From contig OY759767.1 in NCBI GenBank assembly GCA_963662705.2, positions 1,302,001-1,366,000 on the forward strand: a DNA stretch of 64,000 nt, in the 5' to 3' direction. This document shows, piece by piece, positions 51,932 through 60,374 of the stretch (within the stretch, counting starts at the first letter, position 1; the number at the start of each line of letters is the position of its first letter). The position numbers were made by a program, and so were the translations under genes. The notes under the pieces are model-generated. The model saw only the letters and a program-made list of their open reading frames with translations, had not been told where the DNA came from and did no database searches. This DNA is from JAPPHA01 sp963662705. Lineage in GTDB: Bacteria; Pseudomonadota; Alphaproteobacteria; Rhodobacterales; Rhodobacteraceae.

Positions 51932-51969
51932 CCCCTCCCCAACGAGGGGCGTTTGCCTGAGAGGGTAAA
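51932..51969 (+). ncRNA. Candidate serC leader RNA (tandem hairpins before serC)
   Basis: Two small hairpins lie end to end directly before the serC ATG: CCCCTC/GAGGGG (51932-51937 with 51944-51949, 6-base loop) and TTTGCC/GGTAAA (51952-51957 with 51964-51969, including one G-U pair, 6-base loop GAGAG-type). The second hairpin contains the purine-rich ribosome-binding stretch. A conserved serC motif has been described upstream of serC in alphaproteobacteria; position and compactness fit, but I cannot check the covariance model. Confidence 0.5.
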
Positions 51970-51970
51970 A

Positions 51971-53140
51971 ATGATCAATTGCAAGCCGGAGGTTCGTCCG
52001 GCCAACCCGAGGTTTTCCTCTGGCCCCTGTCCCAAGCCGCCGGGATGGGCGCCATCCAACCTTCCGGTCAATCTTCTGGGCAGGTCGCATCGTTCACTTC
52101 CTGGCAGGGCCAGGTTGGAGCAGTTGATCGACCTGACGCGTGAAATCCTGTTGATTCCGGGCGACTATCGCGTCGGGATCGTTCCGGCGTCGGATACCGG
52201 TGCCGTCGAGATGGCGCTGTGGTCGCTCTTGGGATGCCGTCCGGTCGATGTCCTTGCGTGGGAGAGTTTCGGCAAGGCGTGGCTCAATGACGTGGTGTCC
52301 GAACTCAAGCTGGACGGCGTCAATCGCCATGTCGCGGACTATGGACTCTTGCCCGATCTCGCCGCAGTCGATTTCAGCAACGACGTCGTTTTCACGTGGA
52401 ACGGAACGACATCGGGCGTTCGGGTCCCCGACGGCGCGTTTATCCCGGACGACAGGGGCGGGCTGACGATCTGCGACGCAACGTCGGCGGTCTTTGCCCA
52501 GGAACTCCCGTGGGACAAGCTCGACGTGACCACGTTTTCCTGGCAAAAGGCGCTCGGCGGAGAAGCAGCCCATGGAATGCTCATCCTGTCCCCGCGCGCC
52601 GCCGGGCGGCTCGAGTCGTGGACACCGCCCTGGCCAATTCCCAAGGTTTTCAGACTGACCAGGGCCGGCAAGCTCAACGAATCCATCTTCAGGGGAGCAA
52701 CCATCAACACACCGTCGATGCTCTGCGTCGAGGATTGTATTGCCGCGCTCGAATGGGCATCAACGATCGGCGGTCTCGATGCCATGATCGGCCGGGCAAA
52801 TGCCAACCTGGCCGCGGTGACCGGGTTCGTGGAAAACCGCGACTGGCTGGATTTCCTGGCATTCGATCCCGCGACCCGGTCCAACACCTCGGTCTGCCTG
52901 AAATTCGTACACCCGGGCGTTGCCATGCTCGACCCGACGGCAAGAGCCCGGTTCGTGCGCGGAATCGTCTCGCGGCTGGAAGAGGAAGCAGCCGCTTTCG
53001 ATATCGGCTCCTACCGCGATGCGCCGCCGGGTCTGCGGATTTGGACGGGCAGCACGGTCGAAATCGGCAATCTTGAAATGCTGTTCCCCTGGCTGGACTG
53101 GGCGTTCGCGTTGCAATTGAACGCGCTGCGCCACGATTGA
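51971..53140 (+). CDS. serC: Phosphoserine aminotransferase
   Basis: A 389-residue PLP-dependent aminotransferase of the alphaproteobacterial SerC type: NPRFSSGPCPKPPGW at the N terminus, SHRSLPGRARLE, GIVPASDTGAVEMALWSLLG, VVFTWNGTTSGVRVPDG, ICDATSAVFAQELPWDKLD and the PLP lysine in FSWQKALGGEAAHGML. It makes 3-phosphoserine from 3-phosphohydroxypyruvate and glutamate. The ATG at 51971 is chosen over an upstream TTG; a structured leader precedes it. serA follows after 69 bases. Confidence 0.94.
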   Translation: MINCKPEVRPANPRFSSGPCPKPPGWAPSNLPVNLLGRSHRSLPGRARLEQLIDLTREILLIPGDYRVGIVPASDTGAVEMALWSLLGCRPVDVLAWESFGKAWLNDVVSELKLDGVNRHVADYGLLPDLAAVDFSNDVVFTWNGTTSGVRVPDGAFIPDDRGGLTICDATSAVFAQELPWDKLDVTTFSWQKALGGEAAHGMLILSPRAAGRLESWTPPWPIPKVFRLTRAGKLNESIFRGATINTPSMLCVEDCIAALEWASTIGGLDAMIGRANANLAAVTGFVENRDWLDFLAFDPATRSNTSVCLKFVHPGVAMLDPTARARFVRGIVSRLEEEAAAFDIGSYRDAPPGLRIWTGSTVEIGNLEMLFPWLDWAFALQLNALRHD

Positions 53141-53209
53141 TCCCGCATCGTTTCAAGTCGCGCAAGGACCGCGGAAACCGTCATTGTATCGCAATATGGG
53201 AGTAGCGAA

Positions 53210-54805
53210 TTGGTCAGCGTACTCGTATCGGACAAGCTCAGCGAATCTGCAGTTCAGGTCTTCCGGAACAACGGAATCGACGTCGCATTCGAACCCGACC
53301 TGGGGAAGGACAAGAAAGCGCTCCGGGCGCGCATCGGTTCCTTCGACGGACTCGCGGTGCGTTCAGCCACCAAGGTTTCGGAACAACTGCTGTCGTCTGC
53401 CCATCGCCTGAAAGTGATCGGACGCGCAGGAATCGGCGTCGACAATATCGATGTCAACGCTGCGACCCGGCGGGGCATCATTGTCATGAACACGCCGTTC
53501 GGCAACTCCATCACGACAGCCGAACACGCGATTTCACTGATGATGGCGGTCGCCCGGCAGATTCCAGAGGCAAACGCGTCAACTCACGCGGGAAAATGGG
53601 AAAAAGCGAAGTTCATGGGGGTGGAGGTTACCAACAAGACCCTCGGGTTGGTCGGTTGCGGTAACATCGGGTCCATCGTTGCGGACCGCGCGCTCGGGCT
53701 GAAGATGAAAGTTGTTGCGTATGACCCGTTCCTGTCTCCGGAACGGGCCGAAAGACTGGGTGTCAGGAAGGTCGGTTTCGGCGAACTTCTCAAGGCGTCC
53801 GACTTCATATCGCTGCACGTCCCGAAAACCGACCGGACCGCGAGACTGATCGATTCGCAGGCAATTGCAGGGATGAAACCGGGCGTACGCATCATCAATT
53901 GTGCACGTGGCGGGATCGTGGATGAAGCCGCCCTGGCCGAAGCGCTCAAGTCCGGAGTCGTGGCAGGGGCCGCGTTCGACGTGTTCGAGACGGAACCGGC
54001 AACGGAAAGCCCGCTTTTCAACCTGCCCAATGTCGTGTGCACGCCGCACCTCGGTGCGGCGACCCTCGAAGCCCAGGAAAACGTGTCGATCCAGGTGGCC
54101 GAGCAAATGGTGGACTACCTGCTGCGGGGAGCGGTCTCCAACGCCATCAACATGCCGTCGATCAGCGCTGAAGAGTCCGCGGTGATTGGTCCCTTCGTAC
54201 AACTGGCCGCTTACCTGGGGTCTTTCGTCGGGCAAATGACGGAAGAGCCGATCGAGAGCATCAACATTCTTTACGACGGGGAAGTCGCCAGCATGAATAC
54301 ACGGGCGCTCGACAGTGCCTTGATTGCCGGAATGATCAAACCGCAAGTGCCCGATGCGAACATGGTGTCGGCTCCGATCATTGCACGGGAGCGGGGCGTG
54401 AAGATCTCGACGACAACTCAAGAACAATCCGGCGTGTTCGAAAGTTACATCCGGTTGACGGTCAAGACCCGCAGCTTGACCAGATCCGTCGCCGGTACGG
54501 TTTTTTCCGACGGCAAGCCACGCTTTATTCAAATCAAGGGCATCAACATCGATGCCGAGGTCGGCCGGCACATGCTGTACACGACCAACAATGACGTGCC
54601 GGGCGTGATCGGAACGTTGGGGACCGTATTGGGTGACGCCGGTGTCAATATCGCGAATTTCACCCTGGGTCGTACGGGACCGGCAGGGAGCGCGATAGCC
54701 CTGCTTGAACTCGACGAACCGCTGGACGATGAGGACGTCAAGGCCTTGCGTGAAACCGGCAAGTTTCAACGTATCCGACCGCTTGTCTTTGATGTGGCTA
54801 CCTGA
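53210..54805 (+). CDS. serA: D-3-phosphoglycerate dehydrogenase
   Basis: A 531-residue long-form SerA: substrate-binding segment ending RAGIGVDNIDVNAATRRG, NAD motif VGCGNIGSIVADRALG, catalytic Arg/Glu/His regions (INCARGGIVDEAALAEAL, TPHLGAATLEAQENVSIQVA), the intervening domain and a C-terminal ACT domain (MLYTTNNDVPGVIGTLGTVL). It catalyses the first committed step of serine synthesis and is usually serine-inhibited through the ACT domain. The start is a TTG at 53210 with GGGAG seven bases upstream; no in-frame ATG fits. Its last 8 bases overlap the end of the convergent HAD gene. Confidence 0.95.
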   Translation: MVSVLVSDKLSESAVQVFRNNGIDVAFEPDLGKDKKALRARIGSFDGLAVRSATKVSEQLLSSAHRLKVIGRAGIGVDNIDVNAATRRGIIVMNTPFGNSITTAEHAISLMMAVARQIPEANASTHAGKWEKAKFMGVEVTNKTLGLVGCGNIGSIVADRALGLKMKVVAYDPFLSPERAERLGVRKVGFGELLKASDFISLHVPKTDRTARLIDSQAIAGMKPGVRIINCARGGIVDEAALAEALKSGVVAGAAFDVFETEPATESPLFNLPNVVCTPHLGAATLEAQENVSIQVAEQMVDYLLRGAVSNAINMPSISAEESAVIGPFVQLAAYLGSFVGQMTEEPIESINILYDGEVASMNTRALDSALIAGMIKPQVPDANMVSAPIIARERGVKISTTTQEQSGVFESYIRLTVKTRSLTRSVAGTVFSDGKPRFIQIKGINIDAEVGRHMLYTTNNDVPGVIGTLGTVLGDAGVNIANFTLGRTGPAGSAIALLELDEPLDDEDVKALRETGKFQRIRPLVFDVAT

Positions 54806-55460
54806 ATTCGCCCCGGGCGACACGCGTCAACACCTCCGGCACCTCGTCCGGACGGTGGACGAGGACGTCGGCGCCGGCATTGCAGAGTTCTTCGGAAGTG
54901 CCATATCCCCAAAGTACGCCGATCGATCCAATCCCGTTGTTCCTGGCGCCGGCAACATCGTGGCGACGATCCCCCATCATCCGGGAACTGCCTGGTGGGG
55001 CAGCGGTTCGTTCGAGGACGAACCTGATCAATTCGGACTTGTCGCAACGCCTTCCGTCGAGTTCGGAGCCGAAAACTCCGTCAATCAGCGGGTCGAAGTC
55101 GAAATGCTCGATGATTCTCTCGGCAAATACCTGCGGTTTCGAGGTTGCCAGGAAACATCGAACACCGGATGATTTCAAGTTCGCGAGCATGTCGTGGACG
55201 CCGGCATATGGCCGCGCTTCGTACATGCCGGTTTGCGAGAACCGGTCGCGATAAAGGGAGATCGCGCGTCCGACATCCTCGTCCGGTCCGAGAAGGACGG
55301 GAAAACTCTCCGACAGCGGTGGCCCGATGCACCATTCAAGCTCATCTGCGGATGGTGCGTCGATCCCGAGTTCGCGGAGAGCAAACCTGATCGACCCGGT
55401 GATCCCGACCTTGGGGTCGATCAGCGTTCCGTCGAGATCTATGAACAGGTTGTGCGGCAC
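54798..55460 (-). CDS. HAD-superfamily phosphatase, phosphoglycolate phosphatase-like
   Basis: A 220-residue HAD hydrolase: motif I FIDLDGTLIDP (Asp8, Asp10), a small cap domain (GPPLSESFPVLLG), motif II FLATSKP, Lys/motif III MMGDRRHDVAGARNNGIGSI and VLWGYGTSEEL. This layout is that of Gph/PgmB-like phosphatases. It converges on serA with an 8-base overlap. The natural substrate may be 2-phosphoglycolate or another sugar phosphate. Confidence 0.85.
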   Translation of the reverse strand: MPHNLFIDLDGTLIDPKVGITGSIRFALRELGIDAPSADELEWCIGPPLSESFPVLLGPDEDVGRAISLYRDRFSQTGMYEARPYAGVHDMLANLKSSGVRCFLATSKPQVFAERIIEHFDFDPLIDGVFGSELDGRRCDKSELIRFVLERTAAPPGSSRMMGDRRHDVAGARNNGIGSIGVLWGYGTSEELCNAGADVLVHRPDEVPEVLTRVARGEFR

Positions 55461-55549
55461 GCCTCGAGGTCAGCTTGGCGGGGTATCCCGGTCACGGGCG
55501 TTCGGAGTTTCTTTCCAGACTTATGCCGTTTGCCGGCATTCAACTGCAC

Positions 55550-56377
55550 TCAATCCCTCAGCAATTCATTGATCGACGTTCGCGCACGGGTCCTGGCGTC
55601 GACATTCTTGACGATGACGGCGCAGTAAAGGTGGACGCCGTTTCGTGACGGGGTCGATCCGGACACGACCACCGATCCCGGAGGAACCTCCCCGTACATG
55701 ACCTGTCCGGTTTCCCGATCGATGATCCGGGTCGACTGGCCGATGAAAACTCCCGTGCCCAGTACCGACCCTTCGCGGACAATGCATCCTTCAACGACCT
55801 CGGACCTCGCGCCGATGAAACAATTATCCTCGATTATCGTCGGTCCGGCTTGCATTGGCTCCAGGACGCCGCCGATCCCGACACCGCCGGAAAGATGCAC
55901 GTTCTTTCCGATCTGGGCACAGGATCCGACCGTGGCCCAGGTGTCAACCATCGTCCCGGTATCGACGAATGCGCCGAGATTGACGAAACACGGCATCAGG
56001 ATGACGTCCGGGGCCACGTAGGCGGATTTTCTGACGACACAATTCGGGACCGCCCTGAAACCGGCCTCCCGCCATTGGCGTGCGTCCCAACCCTTGAACT
56101 TGCTGTCGACCTTGTCCCACCAACCGCCGCCTTGAGGGCCGCCGCCGTGAATTGCCATGTTCTGCAATCGGAAACCGAGAAGTACGGCCTTCTTGGCCCA
56201 CTGGTTGACATGCCACTGGCCGTTCTCCCTGGGTTCGGCGACACGCAGGCGCCCCGAATCAAGGGCATTGAGCGTCTCTTCGACAGCTTCACGTGCTTCA
56301 CCAACCGTTTCAGGTGAGATCGAGGTGCGCTCCGTCCAGGCGGACTCAACAGCTCGTTCCAGCCAGGCAAATGACAT
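55550..56377 (-). CDS. dapD: 2,3,4,5-tetrahydropyridine-2,6-dicarboxylate N-succinyltransferase
   Basis: A 275-residue protein with the left-handed beta-helix (hexapeptide repeats from VRKSAYVAPDVILMPCFVNL through CIVREGSVLGTGVFIGQSTR). The N-terminal helical domain (VGEAREAVEETLNALDSGRL) and the QWHVNQWAKKAVLLGFRL segment are diagnostic for DapD. It uses succinyl-CoA in the diaminopimelate/lysine pathway. No dapE is adjacent; the HAD gene is 89 bases downstream on the same strand. Confidence 0.95.
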   Translation of the reverse strand: MSFAWLERAVESAWTERTSISPETVGEAREAVEETLNALDSGRLRVAEPRENGQWHVNQWAKKAVLLGFRLQNMAIHGGGPQGGGWWDKVDSKFKGWDARQWREAGFRAVPNCVVRKSAYVAPDVILMPCFVNLGAFVDTGTMVDTWATVGSCAQIGKNVHLSGGVGIGGVLEPMQAGPTIIEDNCFIGARSEVVEGCIVREGSVLGTGVFIGQSTRIIDRETGQVMYGEVPPGSVVVSGSTPSRNGVHLYCAVIVKNVDARTRARTSINELLRD

Positions 56378-56612
56378 TGCGATGCTCCTGATTGCGCGAG
56401 CGATACTCGCGGTCTGATATGGCCAATTAGGTCGCCATGCAATGCAACATGGCGCGATTTCTCAAGTGGTCATGTTCGAGCCGGCACCGAGTTCCGGATC
56501 ACCGGGCTTCGTGACCGGGGGCAGCGTGCCGTCAAGACCCGCGCGACCAATGGAACCGATACCCACCTGGCGGATCCACCGGTTTCACCGCTCCGAAAAC
56601 GCCGTTGTGAGG

Positions 56613-58403
56613 TCATCGACCGATTCCCATCGTTTCGGCAATGTCCGATGGCGTTTCATAATCCGCGTTTCGCGCCGTGACATCGGCGCCTTGCGCCACG
56701 AGTCTATCGTATAACTCATCCGAACCCCTTTCCGCCGCGGCGTGGAGCGGAGTGTTGCCATAATCGTTTGTCGCGTCGATGTCGGCCCCCTTTGCGACGA
56801 GCCACGCAACCGCGTCCATTGCATTTCCGCTGGCAGCGTCATGCAACGGGGTGTTGCCAAGGATGCTTTTCGCATCGATGCTGGCCCCCTTGGCGACGAG
56901 CCATTCGAGCGCGTCCACCGCATTCCACTCCGCCGCCCTATGCACCGGTGTGCGGCCAATGTTGTTCGTTGCGTGGATGTCGCCCCCCCTGGCGACGAGC
57001 CACGCAAGGGCATCCACGGCATTTCCCCATGCAGCGTCATGCAGCGGAGTGTTGCCATTGAAGTTCGTCACGTGGACAGTGGCCCCCTTTGCGGCAAGCC
57101 AGTCTAGCGCGTCGATGGCGTTTCCCAGGGCCGCGAAATGCATCGGTGTGCGGCCATAGTTGCTTGTCGCATGAACGGAGACCCCCTGGGTGACAAGCCA
57201 GTCGAGCGCATCCACGGCGTTTCCCAGGGCCGCGCCATGCAACGGTGTCGTCCCGTAATCATCCGTTCCATTGATTTTTGCACCCCTGGCGATGAGCCAC
57301 TGAAGTGAATCGACGGCGTTTCCCCATGCGGCGAGATGCAAGGGAGTCCGCCCGACGTCGTTCGTCGCGTGAACGGAAGCCCCCTTGGCGACAAGCCTTT
57401 CAAGCGCGTCAACAGCGTTCCCCAAAGCCGCCAGGTGCGATGGCGGGTGTCCTCTCCTCAGGAAAACTCCGGAATTCAGAAATGGCTGGACCTTGTGCAT
57501 GAGTGCGTCGGTAAGTCGGCGTCCGTCGCTTTTCAGGCGGTGGTCAATGGCCACGCCCGAATCCACGAGTGCCTCGGAAAGCCATGGCAAGTTCAACAAG
57601 GCCGCGTAATGGAGGTCCGTCCAGCCGTTCTCGTCGACGTAGCCGGCATTTGGCCCGCGGCCGACAATTTCCAGGAAACGCCGATACTCATGTTCGGAAG
57701 CCGCCGCCGCGGTATCGTCCCCGCTTTGCCCGTGACGCGAAAGCCAGGAATGCGCCCGAACAGAATGTACACCCCTCGGAAATTCGGACAGGTACTTCCG
57801 GTACGCCGCCGGTGTATCGACCATCCGTGCGGCAATCCACGCAAGTTCGTCGCGGGCCTTTCCCAGCTCCATCAACGCATCGGATTGCCCGGATGTCAGG
57901 AACCCGGTGGATGGAAGCCCCTTCGCCTGCTGGTAACCCGCAATGCCTTGCCGCGTGCGTGAGCCAAAGGCCCCGTCCACGACGCCGACGTCGTGGCCTA
58001 GGATCACGAGGCCATGTTGCACCAGAATGCGCTGATCGAGCGCAAGATCAAGAATGCCCTCCAGCATTTCGGGCATCTCGCCCCCTGGTCGCGCCGCCTC
58101 TCCAGGGCCGATGGACACGTCGACGCCGGAACCTCCGAGGACGCCCAGACAGGCTCGTGCCTCCTCGACAAAGCGGCTCTCGGGGAAATCGAGGATGAAC
58201 GCCTCCACCTCGGCGATGTCGGTGCAACCGGATATGTCCTGCCATGCGTCCCGTGCCCGGTCCTGCGCGCCGGAACTCCCGGCAAGCGCAATCGCGACGG
58301 CGAAAACCAACACCGAGCCAACATCCCTGAAAAGAGACACGTCCCGCCTGACCGTCAGGTCAGCCAGGTTGTTCACATGCGGTCCAGCCAGGTCTTGGCA
58401 CAT
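56613..58403 (-). CDS. Secreted ankyrin-repeat protein with a peptidoglycan-binding-like domain
   Basis: A 596-residue protein. A hydrophobic segment at about residues 28-45 (VGSVLVFAVAIALAGSSGAQ) looks like a signal peptide; a GTG at 58340 would give a conventional length, while the ATG at 58403 has GGAG eight bases upstream. Residues about 115-175 resemble a peptidoglycan-binding type 1 domain (DGAFGSRTRQGIAGYQQAKG). From about residue 265 there are nine to ten ankyrin repeats; seven central ones are nearly identical 33-residue units around GNAVDALxWLVAKGA. Location is predicted to be periplasmic or outer-membrane associated. The role is unknown. Confidence 0.82.
   Translation of the reverse strand: MCQDLAGPHVNNLADLTVRRDVSLFRDVGSVLVFAVAIALAGSSGAQDRARDAWQDISGCTDIAEVEAFILDFPESRFVEEARACLGVLGGSGVDVSIGPGEAARPGGEMPEMLEGILDLALDQRILVQHGLVILGHDVGVVDGAFGSRTRQGIAGYQQAKGLPSTGFLTSGQSDALMELGKARDELAWIAARMVDTPAAYRKYLSEFPRGVHSVRAHSWLSRHGQSGDDTAAAASEHEYRRFLEIVGRGPNAGYVDENGWTDLHYAALLNLPWLSEALVDSGVAIDHRLKSDGRRLTDALMHKVQPFLNSGVFLRRGHPPSHLAALGNAVDALERLVAKGASVHATNDVGRTPLHLAAWGNAVDSLQWLIARGAKINGTDDYGTTPLHGAALGNAVDALDWLVTQGVSVHATSNYGRTPMHFAALGNAIDALDWLAAKGATVHVTNFNGNTPLHDAAWGNAVDALAWLVARGGDIHATNNIGRTPVHRAAEWNAVDALEWLVAKGASIDAKSILGNTPLHDAASGNAMDAVAWLVAKGADIDATNDYGNTPLHAAAERGSDELYDRLVAQGADVTARNADYETPSDIAETMGIGR
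56640..57440 (-). repeat. Tandem 99-bp ankyrin-coding repeats
   Basis: Within the ankyrin gene, units of 99 bases recur with strong nucleotide similarity (recurring words such as GCGTCCACGGCATTTCCC and GGCGACGAGCCA). Such similarity allows unequal recombination and copy-number change. Confidence 0.75.
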
Positions 58404-59037
58404 CGGGTGTCTCCATCGACCAGTAAGCGTGGCATCAGGACAACCTGTGCCAGTCAGACCTTGCAGCCAAAAGAACGACGGCGAAATCGGCCGCCGGGAC
58501 CAGGATACAACGGGTTGACCGCCAATGCCACGATGGAGGTGAATAGGTCCACACGAAGGAGATCAACCGCGACAGGTCAGATCTGCGCTCCTTCACCGGC
58601 ACTGTCGCTCGGGGAGGCCTGCAGCATCGGACCCCGTCCCATTTTTTCCCGGCAGACTCCCCCTCGTGGGAAATCGTACCATTGCCATCAATCCGGACGG
58701 GATCCGCGTGCTGTCTCGCGGCAACGGGGCGAAGGGTCGCAGGAGGATGCAACTGGTGAACGACCGTTATCCGTCACGACCAGGTGCCAGGCCAGGACAA
58801 GGAATTCGGACGATCATGCCGCCGGATTTCAACCAGGGGACCGCGGCGTTCGTTCCTTGCAACGCCGAAGCTGCACGGGTACGCGATTGTTGGTTGCGGG
58901 AAATTCGCCCGTGGCGTAATCGACATTAGTCGTTTCGAATTCGAATTTCGGACCATGTCTCGGCGCGGCAGGCATTCTGGAAAGGGATGTTTGATCTTCT
59001 GCCAGGGTCCCAGTGACGAAGGAGGCGCTGCCTGCAA
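58404..59037. other. Divergent intergenic region, 634 bp
   Basis: Between the start of the ankyrin gene and the start of the molybdenum hydroxylase operon, so it must hold both promoters. No gene or structured RNA recognised. Confidence 0.4.
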
Positions 59038-59898
59038 ATGCAATACGTAGCACCAAGAACCATAGGCGAGGCCGTTGATCGTGCAGGAGCCGCGTCAGGG
59101 ATCGTCCGTTTTCTGGCGGGCGGTACGGATGTACTTGTCCAGCTCAGGTCAGGGATAGTGGAGCCTGACCTCGTGGTTGATATCAAGCGTATCCCCGGCA
59201 TGAGAGACATCGCCGCGGAAAACGGCGGCTGGCGAATCGGTGCGGCGGTCTCGGGAGCAGAACTGGAAAGTCACTCCGGTGTTTCGAAAGACTGGCCCGG
59301 TGTCGTCGAGGCACTCGAGTTGATCGGGTCGACGCAAATCCAGGGCCGGGCAACACTTGTCGGAAACCTTTGTAACGCGTCGCCGGCTGCCGACAGCGTA
59401 CCGGCGATGATTGCCGCTGGTGCGAGCGTATCCATCGCCGGCCCGAATGGCATCCGGGACGTCCCGGTCGCCGATATTCCGACAGGTCCAGGCCAGACAT
59501 CTCTCGAGGGCGGAGAGATCATCACGTCCGTCCTATTGCCTGAGCGTGGATCCGGGGGCGGGGACGCGTATCTCCGTTTCATTCCCAGAACTGAAATGGA
59601 CATCGCCGTTGTCGGTTGCGGGGTTAATGTCAGGGTCGCGGGCGAAAAGGTCGCGGAAGCTCGCGTTGTGCTCGGTGCAGTTGCGCCAACCGCCGTTGAT
59701 GTCGAGGCCGCGGCCGACGCTATTCTCGGTACATCACTCGATGACGATGCGCTCGACGGGCTTGCCAGGGCATGTTCGGCCGCGTGCAGACCGATCGACG
59801 ACAAGCGGGGCACGATCAAGTTCAGGACACGCGTTGCCGGCGTTCTCGGGAAACGTGCTGCAACCATTGCATTTGACCGGGCGAGGAGGTCTCGATGA
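59038..59898 (+). CDS. Molybdenum hydroxylase FAD-binding subunit (CoxM/CutM family)
   Basis: A 286-residue FAD-binding protein of the xanthine dehydrogenase family: FLAGGTDVLVQLRSG (FAD pyrophosphate loop), WRIGAAVSGAEL, QIQGRATLVGNLCNASPAAD (second FAD loop) and the CO-dehydrogenase-type C-terminal domain (RTEMDIAVVGCGVNVRVAGE). It passes electrons from the Fe-S subunit to the acceptor. It overlaps the small-subunit gene by four bases. Confidence 0.9.
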   Translation: MQYVAPRTIGEAVDRAGAASGIVRFLAGGTDVLVQLRSGIVEPDLVVDIKRIPGMRDIAAENGGWRIGAAVSGAELESHSGVSKDWPGVVEALELIGSTQIQGRATLVGNLCNASPAADSVPAMIAAGASVSIAGPNGIRDVPVADIPTGPGQTSLEGGEIITSVLLPERGSGGGDAYLRFIPRTEMDIAVVGCGVNVRVAGEKVAEARVVLGAVAPTAVDVEAAADAILGTSLDDDALDGLARACSAACRPIDDKRGTIKFRTRVAGVLGKRAATIAFDRARRSR

Positions 59899-60374
59899 AC
59901 ATGATTCACGTCAGGACAACGATCAATGGGGATGCGGAAGAGTTCGTCTGCGATCCTCGCGAGACGATGCTGGACGTATTGCGCGACCGCCTGTCGCTGA
60001 CCGGCGCCAAGGAAGGATGCGGTACCGGGGATTGCGGAGCATGCTCGATTACGCTGAACGGACAGCTCGTTTGCTCCTGCCTGATGTTGGCGGCCGAGGC
60101 TGAAGGCGCAGAGATCGGAACCGTTGAAGGAATCGCCGATGGAGAGCAGCTTCATGTGCTGCAGGAGAAGTTCCTGGAACATGCCGCACTTCAATGCGGG
60201 ATCTGTACGCCGGGGATCCTTGTTGCGTCCAGGGCATTGCTGGATCACAATCCGGATCCCACGGACACCGAAATCCGGTACTGGCTTGCGGGCAATCTTT
60301 GCCGATGCACCGGTTATGACAAGATCGTTCGGGCCGTCTCCGACGCCGCGGCCGAACTCAGGGAGGTATCGTGA
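59895..60374 (+). CDS. Molybdenum hydroxylase 2Fe-2S subunit (CoxS/CutS family)
   Basis: A 159-residue protein with two 2Fe-2S clusters: a plant-type ferredoxin domain (GCGTGDCGACSITLNG with a distal Cys in LVCSCLM) and the C-terminal helical cluster domain (CGICTPGILVASRALL and GNLCRCTGYDKIV). It links the molybdenum and FAD subunits. The stop codon overlaps the next start (TGATG). Confidence 0.94.
   Translation: MNMIHVRTTINGDAEEFVCDPRETMLDVLRDRLSLTGAKEGCGTGDCGACSITLNGQLVCSCLMLAAEAEGAEIGTVEGIADGEQLHVLQEKFLEHAALQCGICTPGILVASRALLDHNPDPTDTEIRYWLAGNLCRCTGYDKIVRAVSDAAAELREVS

Noticed and set aside
56640..57440. Regular repeats that could be taken for a CRISPR array
   Set aside because: Units are 99 bp, in frame and encode ankyrin repeats; there are no distinct spacers and no cas genes.
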